Assembly (NCBI GenBank): GCA_014584575.1
Contig: JACTMP010000078.1
Span: 1 to 64,000 of the forward strand
Length of the DNA stretch: 64,000 nt
Direction of reading: 5' to 3'
DNA from: Chloroflexota bacterium
GTDB taxonomy: Bacteria > Chloroflexota > Anaerolineae > Promineifilales > Promineifilaceae
Shown: positions 42,857 to 50,722 of the stretch, in pieces
Numbering within the stretch: position 1 is the stretch's first letter
Layout of the letters: each line of letters begins with the position of its first letter
Position numbers and translations under genes: made by a program
The notes under the pieces: generated by a model
What the model was told of the DNA's origin: nothing
The model's input: only the letters and a program-made list of their open reading frames with translations
Databases searched by the model: none

Positions 42857-44719
42857 ATGAAAAGAATTCTGGTTAATCAAGATTACACGAAATTGGGCAG
42901 GTTTTTTCAACGCAGAGACGCCGAGGCGCAGAGAGTTGCTCCCTATGCGTCGCTGCGCTTCCACGTTCACTTGTTGGGGCGAGGTTTTGGCGTTTTGTGG
43001 TTTTTATTTTTTCTGGGGGGGTGTGGGGCGGCGGGGGGGATGCCAACGGCCGTACCTACGGCCGTATGGCCCACTTCTCCACCTCTGCTATCCGTTGTGC
43101 AGCCGCTACCGGCGACGGCTACGGGGGTGGTTGGCGATGCGGTTGGCGATGTGGTTGGTGACGCGGCCACATTGGGCATCACGGCCGTACCAGAAACCAG
43201 CACCATACCCACCCCGGTCACACCCGCACCGGCCTCATCCCGCCTGCGCCTGGCGGTAGATACGGCCGTGCCCACCACCTTCACCCACGCCGCCCAACAA
43301 TTCGCCCAGCAGCGCCTCACCCAATACAGTTGGAGCGAGCCAGACGCAGCCGACCTCTTACTCACTCCACGCAGCGAACGGCCGTTTGCCACCATTATTT
43401 ATGCCCTTGCCGCTCCCTTTCCCACCGTGCCCGATGGCCTGACGCTGGCGGAGTTGCAAACTGCCTGGCAAACGGGCAGCCTACCCATTGTGGTCGGCGA
43501 AAACACGGCCGTGACCATGACCCCCATTTTGGGAACGCCGGGCACGGCCGTGCAGATTGTGCCCGACGGCGAAGTGCGCGAACGGTTGTGGGCCGCACGG
43601 CCGGCGGCCACATCTCCCTCGCTCACCATCCTGCCCTTTGACCAGCTTACGCCTGACCTGAAAGTGCTGGCGCTGGACGGCCAAACGCCATTGGCTGCCG
43701 ATTTTGCGCCGGAAAATTACCCGTTGACGGTTGGAATTGGCGTTGAAGGGGAGGCGACGGCCGTAGCCCAATTCCGCGCCCAATGGGATGGCCCCACCGG
43801 CAATTACGACCCCGCCAAAATCACCCGCATCGCCCTGACAGGCGTCACCGCCCTGGTGCGGGCCACTGCCTTCAACATGGAACAGCGCGGCATCCTCTGG
43901 CCCGGCGAAGAAGTGGGGCCGGTGCTGCGCGCCGCCGACATTGCCCACATTAGCAACGAGGTCTCCTTTGCCCCCGACTGCCCCTACCCCAACCCCATCG
44001 GCGGCACCACCTTTTGCAGCGATGACCGCTACCTTGACCTGATTCTGGACATCGGTACAGATGTGATCGATCTCACCGGCAACCATTTGAACGACTGGGG
44101 GCGGGACAACACGCTGCGCACCATTGAGATGTTTGAGACCGCCGGGCTGCAAACTTACGGCGGCGGGCGCAACCTGACCGAAGCCGCCGCGCCCGCTCTG
44201 TTTGAGCATCATGGCAATCGTATCGCTTTTGTCGGCTGCAACTCGTTTGGGCCGCAGTTTGCCTGGGCCACCGAAACGTCGCCAGGGGCACGGCCGTGTG
44301 ACGGCGCCCTCCCCACCGACATTGCCAGCTTACGCGATGAGGGCTACCTGGTGTTTGTCACCCTGCAATACACGGAGTATTACCAGTATGCGGCCCCTCC
44401 CGACCAGGTGCAGTTTTTCCGGGAGATGGCGGCGGCGGGGGCGACGGCCGTGTCTGGCAGCCAGGCGCATCATGCCCAGGGGTTCGCCTTTTACCAGGAT
44501 ACCTTCATCCACTACGGGCCGGGCAATCTCTTTTTTGACCAGATGGATATGTTGGGTACACGGCAGACGTTTGTGGATACCTATGTGGTGGTTGACGGCC
44601 GTTTGCTGAGCGTGGAACTGTGGACGGGGTTAATCGAAAATTACGCCCGCCCCCGCCAGATGACCCCCGCCGAGCGCAGCCAACTGCTACAAACCATCTT
44701 CCAGGCCAGCGGCTGGTGA
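42857..44719 (+). CDS. CapA-family (PGA_cap metallophosphatase-like) lipoprotein
   Basis: 620 residues. Hydrophobic stretch with lipobox-like LGGC (about residue 56), a Thr/Pro/Val linker with several Thr-Ala-Val words, then a region resembling a phosphate-binding domain (about 130-300) and a C-terminal CapA-type domain: ITRIALTGVTALVRA, IDLTGNHLNDWG, FVGCNSFGP, SGSQAHHAQGFAFY and IHYGPGNLFFDQ. CapA proteins act in poly-gamma-glutamate capsule retention; the wider family is of unknown role. The first 35 residues precede the signal and look derived from a dispersed CAACGCAGAGACGC repeat, so the true start may be a TTG near 42974. Confidence 0.82.
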   Translation: MKRILVNQDYTKLGRFFQRRDAEAQRVAPYASLRFHVHLLGRGFGVLWFLFFLGGCGAAGGMPTAVPTAVWPTSPPLLSVVQPLPATATGVVGDAVGDVVGDAATLGITAVPETSTIPTPVTPAPASSRLRLAVDTAVPTTFTHAAQQFAQQRLTQYSWSEPDAADLLLTPRSERPFATIIYALAAPFPTVPDGLTLAELQTAWQTGSLPIVVGENTAVTMTPILGTPGTAVQIVPDGEVRERLWAARPAATSPSLTILPFDQLTPDLKVLALDGQTPLAADFAPENYPLTVGIGVEGEATAVAQFRAQWDGPTGNYDPAKITRIALTGVTALVRATAFNMEQRGILWPGEEVGPVLRAADIAHISNEVSFAPDCPYPNPIGGTTFCSDDRYLDLILDIGTDVIDLTGNHLNDWGRDNTLRTIEMFETAGLQTYGGGRNLTEAAAPALFEHHGNRIAFVGCNSFGPQFAWATETSPGARPCDGALPTDIASLRDEGYLVFVTLQYTEYYQYAAPPDQVQFFREMAAAGATAVSGSQAHHAQGFAFYQDTFIHYGPGNLFFDQMDMLGTRQTFVDTYVVVDGRLLSVELWTGLIENYARPRQMTPAERSQLLQTIFQASGW

Positions 44720-44837
44720 GGGGAAGGGTACGAGACCGGCAATCACCCTATCGTGGTTGAGTTTGGACGATGATTTCGGTGGGTGTCTGGTGGGAGTGGA
44801 TACGGCCGTTGGTGTACTCATGGTGCTTTCCTGTAAA

Positions 44838-44909
44838 GTCGGCCTTCGCCGACTATTGCCAGACCGCACAGGCGGTCTTCGCCTTGTGTAGCCGCGAATT
44901 TATTCGCCA
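44838..44909. repeat. GTCGGC/GCGGTC hairpin repeat
   Basis: GTCGGCCTTCGCCGAC is followed by a second related hairpin (GACCGCACAGGCGGTC) and TGTAGCCGCGAATTTATTCGCC. Second copy of the element at 1-98. Confidence 0.7.
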
Positions 44910-44922
44910 GGTGCTTATCCGT

Positions 44923-46227
44923 TTATTCGCTCTCATCCGTTGCCAGACTATCGGCCGCCTCGCCATCCGGCTCATAACGGCCGACAACACGATACCGCTT
45001 CTGCAAATAGGCGGCGCGCACCCGTTCAATGTCCGCCAGGGTAACGGCGTGGAGTTGATCTAACACCGTCTCGTACCAGCGATAGTCGCCAACGACGGCT
45101 TCGGCCATGCCCAACAACTGCGCCTGCCCGGTGATGCTCTCCCCGGCCAATACAAAATCCGCTTTGGCCCGTTTGAGCGCCTTGTCCAGTTCCGCCTGGG
45201 TGATGGGTTCCGTTTGCAAGCGGGCCAGTTCCGCGTCCAGCGCTGTTTCGACTTCGTCCAGTGTACGGCCGTGCCGCGCCACCGCCTGAATCGTATATAA
45301 AAACGGGTCAATGGTCGGCGTCAGGCCGCCGGAAACGGACGCGGCCAGTTCCGTATTCACCAACGCCTTGTACAGCCGCGAGCTTTTATTGCTGCCGCTG
45401 CCGCCAAACATGCCCAGGCTGCTGCCGCCGGCCAGCGCCGCATTCAGCAGCGCCAGCGGGAAAAAGTCAGGGTGGCTGGCGGCGGGGGCGCGGTAAGCCA
45501 CCGTCAGATAGGCGGTGTCGCCGGGGCCATGCACCACCACGCGCCGTTCACCATTTTGCGGCGGCTCCGGCCGGGCAGCGGGTACACCGTTGTCGCCCGC
45601 CGGAATGTGGCCGTATAGTTCTTGCAGCCGGGTGAGCATCACGGCCGTGTCAAAATCCCCTACCACTACCAGCGTAGCCTGGGGCGGCGCGTAGTAATGG
45701 CGGTAGTGGGCCAGCAAATCGTCCCGTGTCATCGTCTGCAAATCGGCCAGATCGCCGATCACTTCATGGTGGTAGGGGTGGACGCGGAAGGCGACGGCCG
45801 TGAGTTCCTCATTCAGCAGAAAATCCGGGTCATTTTCGTACATCTGCCGCTCGGCGATGATCACCGCCCGCTCCGATTCCACCTCGTCGGTATCCATGAT
45901 GGTGTTCACCATGCGGTCCGCTTCCAGGCGCAGCGCCAGGTCAATGCGGTTGGCAGGCATCGTTTCGTAGTAGGCGGTAAAGTCCAGCCAGGTGAAGGCG
46001 TTCCACTGCCCACCCTCGCGGGAGACCAGCCGATCCAGCGTACCGTCCGGGAAGGTGGGTGTGCCCTTGAACATCATATGCTCCACCCAATGCGACACGC
46101 CGGTCAGCCCCGGCCGTTCGTGGCGGCTGCCCACGCGGTACCAGACCATGAAACAGATCACGGGTGCATGGTGCATTTCTTTGAGGAGGATGGTAAGGCC
46201 GTTAGGAAGAGTCGTTTTTGTGGTCAT
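44923..46227 (-). CDS. M16 family zinc metallopeptidase
   Basis: 434 residues, one active half of a pitrilysin/insulinase-type peptidase. The inverted zinc motif HxxEH is in SHWVEHMMFKGT and the downstream Glu in ESERAVIIAE. PYHHEVIGDLADLQTMTRDDL and YYAPPQATLVVVGDFD are typical for the mitochondrial-processing-peptidase-like group. No signal peptide, so cytoplasmic or secreted by another route. An inactive partner half, often adjacent, is not in the window. Start matches the conserved TLPNGLTILLKEM. Confidence 0.92.
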   Translation of the reverse strand: MTTKTTLPNGLTILLKEMHHAPVICFMVWYRVGSRHERPGLTGVSHWVEHMMFKGTPTFPDGTLDRLVSREGGQWNAFTWLDFTAYYETMPANRIDLALRLEADRMVNTIMDTDEVESERAVIIAERQMYENDPDFLLNEELTAVAFRVHPYHHEVIGDLADLQTMTRDDLLAHYRHYYAPPQATLVVVGDFDTAVMLTRLQELYGHIPAGDNGVPAARPEPPQNGERRVVVHGPGDTAYLTVAYRAPAASHPDFFPLALLNAALAGGSSLGMFGGSGSNKSSRLYKALVNTELAASVSGGLTPTIDPFLYTIQAVARHGRTLDEVETALDAELARLQTEPITQAELDKALKRAKADFVLAGESITGQAQLLGMAEAVVGDYRWYETVLDQLHAVTLADIERVRAAYLQKRYRVVGRYEPDGEAADSLATDESE

Positions 46228-46233
46228 AGAGGA

Positions 46234-46519
46234 AATTATGAATTAGGAATTAGGAATTAGGAATGGGGGAGATTATAGCGTGTGGTGGGGGATAGGGGTA
46301 ACGATGGCGGATAGCGCCCGTACGGGCGGGACGGGCGGGTGGGGCCTTGTCGGTTCACCAATACATTCATTCCCGCCCGTCTCGCCCCGCCTGTCAACTC
46401 ACCCATACATTCATTCCCGCGCCGTCCCGCCCCGCCTGCCAACCATACCGCCTGGGGGCGAGACGGCGCGGAATGGAGGCCACACGCTTCAGCCACCATT
46501 CGCCCGCGCCGTCCCGCCC
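46234..46519. repeat. AATTAGGAATT words and GC-rich palindromic repeats
   Basis: Three AATTAGGAATT words (46234-46265) are followed by the same GC-rich palindromic elements that fill 49556-50722: CGGGCGGGACGGGCGGG ... ACATTCATTCCCGCCCGTC and GGGCGAGACGGCGCGG ... CGCGCCGTCCCGCCC. No gene is present. Confidence 0.8.
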
Positions 46520-49500
46520 CTACAGGACGGTGAAAACCTTCATCACCTCATCCCCCAGGTGGTTGATGACTTTGACGGCGATGCGGCCGGTTTGCGGTTT
46601 GGCAAACGGCCGTGACACATCACTATGCAAACTGGCCCACGCCTCCTCGTCAATTTCTGCCTTTAGCGTGGTTTTGAGCGATTGGTACGGGTCATTCGCC
46701 CCCAGGAAGTAGGCGTGGCGGACAAAGAAGCTCTCCTCGTTGTAATTGGTGTCAATGAACCAGCAGGCGATCCCCTCCGGGCCGGAAGAGCGCACTTCGC
46801 CGGACTGCGGATGGAACACGTCCACGCCATGAATTTGCACCTGAATCTGGCCGTCGGCGGCCGGTAGAATGGCAATGTCCGGCTCGCCGAAGATGACGAA
46901 GAGGTTGCCCGCGCCGGTGTTGGCCAGGTCGCCGGCCATGTGCAGGTCGGCGTTCATGCGCGCTTTGAGGACGGGGATGCGCCCCAGCTTTTCAAACTCG
47001 GCCGAATGGGCGTCATAGTTGAAGGCGCAGGCGATGAGCACGTCAAAACCGGCGTCACCGGCTTCGCGGGCGGCGGCCACCAGGTCGGGACGGGCGACGG
47101 TGCCAAATTCGGGGCCGATGAAGATACCGGCGCGGCGTTCTTTGGCGTGTTCGGCTTCTACATAGCGACCTTCGGCACAGATGTATTTGCCGGGCCAACC
47201 GGTGACGGCCGTGAAGGTGATGCGGTCTTCCTTGTGTGCCTGCTGCACCCCGGCCGTTTTCAGGTTTTCCAGGATGACGGCCGCAAAGTCGGCGGCGTCG
47301 GCCTGAGGGCTGTAGGCAGCGCCGCCGTCCCCGGCGCCGCCGCCTTCGGCAATGAAGTTGCTGCCGCTGCCATAGGTGCCCTGGTTGACCAGTTCGTCGT
47401 CCTCATTTACGGCCAGGACGCGGTGGGGCGAGAGGCTTTCTACGGTGAATGGCCCGGCCACACGCACGGTGCTTTTGTCTTCATACGGTTTGTCGTAGAG
47501 GTATTCCTGGTCGGCTTTAGCGGCGATGGAAGCGTCAATCTCTTGCTGGCGGGCAATGCGCAATGCCCACCATTCGCCATGCAGCCGTTTGGCTTCTTCC
47601 GGCCAATCCGCTGCTGCCTCACGCGGAATCTGCCACTCTTCCATCGGCTTAAATGTACGGGCGGGACGGGCGGGTGAAGCCTGGTCTGGTTCACCACGAC
47701 GTTCGCTCCCGCCCGTCTCGCCCCCACTACTCCCTCTATGGGCGAGACGGGCGGGTGAAGCCTGGTCTGGTTCACCACGACGTTCGCTCCCGGCCGTCCC
47801 GCCCCTACTGATCGCCTCGTTCAACTGCGCCCGCAGCGGTTCCAGCTTCTCCTGGTAGGTCTCCCAGATGACGTCAATCTCCGCGTTGTTGGCGATGGAT
47901 TTGAGGGTGATGTGGGGCACACGCTCATAGACAAAGCCGTGCCGGATGTGGCCGTAGGTGGGGGCAGTGGCGGGGGCGGTGCGCGTGATTTCCGCCTCCT
48001 TCAACTGGCCGGCTTTGGAATCGGCCAGGAGGTAGTAGGGGTAGCGGGCGCCCATGAGGCGGGCGCGGGCCAGCGCCAGGGCCACGCGGGAGGTATCAAT
48101 GGTGATCCAGCGGCGGCCCCACTGCTCGGCCACAGTGGCCGTCGTGCCGCTGCCGCACGTGGGATCGAGGACAAGATCGCCAGGGTCGGTGGTCATCAAG
48201 ATACATCTTTGAGTTACCTTTGATGCAGTCTGTACAACATAGATCTTGTTAGCTAACCCAGTATCATCCCAGAAATTTGCTATAACTGTCGCACTAAAGT
48301 CTCGCAAAAATCGTTTATAACGAATGGTTTTATCGCCACGACGAACACGTGCTGACCTTATTAGGCGAGCCATCCCAGTTTCGCTAGTCTTCCAATTAGT
48401 TCTATAAAATTGATTGCCTTCAAAAGAGACGTTGTATGTTGTCGAATTGCTAGAACTTTCAGAATTTAGCGAAGTTAACTGAAAGAATGAACCTCCACTC
48501 TTTTCAATTTCAGCTAAAAGATATTCTGATTTCTTCTCAATCGCAGTAAGCGGTCTTTCCTCCAATTCATTGGTTTGAACTTGATCGTATCGTTCACCTG
48601 TGCCTTTCCCTTGGCCAATGATTTTTTCCTCGAGAAGTCCACGATATTTTGTTTGATCTGCATCTTTCCCATACCAAAGCAAGTAATCAAAAATAGTATC
48701 CAAATACTTTGCTCCAACTCCGCCAGTTTTTTTTACACTTATCAGCGCAATTGAATTATTGTCCCCGAAAACTTCATCCATTAGTGCCCGCACCCGATGC
48801 ACATTCTCATCGCCGATTTGCACGAAGATAGAGCCGCTGTCGGCCAGCAAATCACGGGCAACAGTCAGGCGGTCGCGCAGGTAGGTCAGGTAGCTGTGGA
48901 TGCCGTCGCGCCAGGTGTCGCGGAACGCCTTCACCTGCTCCGGCTCGCGCGTAATGTGGTCGCGGCTGCCGTCCTTCACGTCCCGGCTGGTGGTGCTCCA
49001 CTGAAAGTTAGAGTTGAACTTGATGCCATAGGGCGGGTCTATGTAAATGCACTGCACCTTGCCGCGCAGCCCTTCGCGCTCGGCCAGGCTGGCCATCACC
49101 TGCAAGCTGTCGCCCAAAATCAGCCGGTTGCTCCAGTTGCCTTCGTGCTGGTAAAAGTCGGTGCTGTCCGCCCCTTCCGGCAGCCCGTTAAAGTCGGCAA
49201 ACAGGTTGAGTTGTAGGGGCTGGTCGGCTTTGGCCCGCTCAGCACTTTCGCGCAGCAGGTCATCCACCAGCACTTTGGGGTGTACCTTTTCCTGGATGTA
49301 GAGCGGCGGCGCGGGCACGACGAGGTCGCTCCAATCCTGCTCATCCTTGCCCCGCCACACAAGCTGCGGGTCGAGGTCGCGGTTGCGCCGTTCATAGACC
49401 AGCTGAATCGGGCTTTTCTCCTCATCGGCCATGACGGATTGGTATTCGGCCGTGGGGATGTTGCGCCGTTTGGCGTCGTCGTGTTTGAGGGTTTCGATGT

Positions 49501-49525
49501 TTTTTGTCTTTTTGCGTTGTGCCAT
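46520..49525 (-). CDS. Type III-like site-specific DNA methyltransferase (Mod)
   Basis: 1001 residues. Amino-methyltransferase with motif order IV then I, the beta class used by type III Mod subunits: IYIDPPYGIKF (DPPY at 163-166), later LVLDPTCGSGTT for AdoMet binding. The segment between them (about 245-447, bases 48185-48790) is the expected target-recognition region and is clearly A+T-richer. Residues about 578-620 contain two copies of GSERRGEPDQASPAR, encoded by a GC-rich repeat inserted in frame. The C-terminal 350 residues are typical of this long Mod group. Partner of the helicase-nuclease gene upstream at 50713. Confidence 0.9.
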   Translation of the reverse strand: MAQRKKTKNIETLKHDDAKRRNIPTAEYQSVMADEEKSPIQLVYERRNRDLDPQLVWRGKDEQDWSDLVVPAPPLYIQEKVHPKVLVDDLLRESAERAKADQPLQLNLFADFNGLPEGADSTDFYQHEGNWSNRLILGDSLQVMASLAEREGLRGKVQCIYIDPPYGIKFNSNFQWSTTSRDVKDGSRDHITREPEQVKAFRDTWRDGIHSYLTYLRDRLTVARDLLADSGSIFVQIGDENVHRVRALMDEVFGDNNSIALISVKKTGGVGAKYLDTIFDYLLWYGKDADQTKYRGLLEEKIIGQGKGTGERYDQVQTNELEERPLTAIEKKSEYLLAEIEKSGGSFFQLTSLNSESSSNSTTYNVSFEGNQFYRTNWKTSETGMARLIRSARVRRGDKTIRYKRFLRDFSATVIANFWDDTGLANKIYVVQTASKVTQRCILMTTDPGDLVLDPTCGSGTTATVAEQWGRRWITIDTSRVALALARARLMGARYPYYLLADSKAGQLKEAEITRTAPATAPTYGHIRHGFVYERVPHITLKSIANNAEIDVIWETYQEKLEPLRAQLNEAISRGGTAGSERRGEPDQASPARLAHRGSSGGETGGSERRGEPDQASPARPARTFKPMEEWQIPREAAADWPEEAKRLHGEWWALRIARQQEIDASIAAKADQEYLYDKPYEDKSTVRVAGPFTVESLSPHRVLAVNEDDELVNQGTYGSGSNFIAEGGGAGDGGAAYSPQADAADFAAVILENLKTAGVQQAHKEDRITFTAVTGWPGKYICAEGRYVEAEHAKERRAGIFIGPEFGTVARPDLVAAAREAGDAGFDVLIACAFNYDAHSAEFEKLGRIPVLKARMNADLHMAGDLANTGAGNLFVIFGEPDIAILPAADGQIQVQIHGVDVFHPQSGEVRSSGPEGIACWFIDTNYNEESFFVRHAYFLGANDPYQSLKTTLKAEIDEEAWASLHSDVSRPFAKPQTGRIAVKVINHLGDEVMKVFTVL
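47665..47792 (-). repeat. In-frame palindromic repeat insertion within mod
   Basis: A 47-bp sequence occurs twice without change, at 47665-47711 and 47746-47792 (81 bp apart, a multiple of three). It starts GACGGGCGGGTGAAGCC and ends ACGTTCGCTCCCG. The flanks GGCGGGACGGGCGGG and CCCGCCCGTCTCGCC are the same as in the array upstream of mod. Confidence 0.9.
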
Positions 49526-49555
49526 TTGTTCCTCCTAAATCACCTGGTTATGCCG

Positions 49556-50722
49556 CACATGGGGCGAGACGGCGCGGAAGCCAGGCCGCACGTTTTGCCC
49601 ACCATCCGCCCGCGCCGTCCTGCCCCTACGGGGATTACGCCCGGTACGGGCGGGACGGGCGGGCGATACCTGCCCGGATCACCAATACATTCATTCCCGC
49701 CCGTCTCGCCCCGTTTTACCACCATGCCGCGCCGGGGGCGAGAACATGGGGCGAGACGGCGCGGAAGCCAGGCCGCACGTTTTGCCCACCATCCGCCCGC
49801 GCCGTCCCGCCCCTACGATGATTGCCGCGCCGGGGGGATTACGCCCGGTACGGGCGGGACGGGCGGGGCGATACCTGCCCGGATCACCAATACATTCATT
49901 CCCGCCCGTCTCGCCCCGCTTTCCCTGCTCACCATGCCGCGCCTGGGGCGAGAACATGGGGCGAGACGGCGCAGAAGCCAGGCCGCACGTTTTGCTCACC
50001 ATCCGCCCGCGCCGTCCCGCCCCTACGATGATCGCCGCGCCGGGGGGATTACGCCCGGTACGGGCGGGACGGGCGGGGCGATACCTGCCCGGATCACCAA
50101 AACGTTTATTCCCGCCCGTCTCGCCCCGTTTTACCACCATGCCGCGCCGGGGGCGAGACGGCGCGGGGGCAAGGTTTCGCGTTTTGCCCACCATCCGCCC
50201 GCGCCGTCCCGCCCCTACGATGATTGCCGCGCCGGGGGCGAGACGGGGATTACGCCCGGTACGGGCGGGACGGGCGGGTGATACCTGCCCGGATCACCAA
50301 TACATTCATTCCCGCCCGTCTCGCCCCGCTTTCGCTGCCCACCATGCCGCGCCTGGGGCGAGCCTGGGGCGAGGGCGAACATGGGGTACGGGCGGGACGG
50401 GCGGGTGATACCCGCCCGGATCACCAATACATTCATTCCCGCCCGTCTCGCCCCGTTTTACCACCATGCCGCGCCTGGGGCGAGACGGCGCGGGGGCGAG
50501 GTTTCGCGTTTTTCATACCATCCGCCCACGCCGTCCCGCCCTTACGATGATCGCCGCGCCGGGGGGCGAGACGGCGCGGGGGCGAGGTTTCGCGTTTTTC
50601 ATACCATCCGCCCGCGCCGTCCCGCCCTTACGATGATCGCCGCGCCTGGGGCGAGACGGCGCGGGGGCGAGGTTTCGCGTTTTTCATACCATCCGCCCGC
50701 GCCGTCCCGCCCCTACGATGGG
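49556..50722. repeat. GC-rich palindromic repeat array between res and mod
   Basis: About 1.17 kb made of two alternating palindromic elements. Element A runs from GTACGGGCGGGACGGGCGG through ATCACCAATACATTCA to TTCCCGCCCGTCTCGCCCC (seen at about 49638, 49840, 50051, 50252 and 50385). Element B runs from GGGGCGAGACGGCGCGG to CCGCGCCGTCCCGCCC (about 49560, 49748, 49957, 50150, 50476, 50565 and 50650). Linkers such as ATGCCGCGCC and ACGATGATCGCCGCGCC join them. Open frames through it are artefacts of composition. The last copy overlaps the final codons of the restriction gene. Confidence 0.9.
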
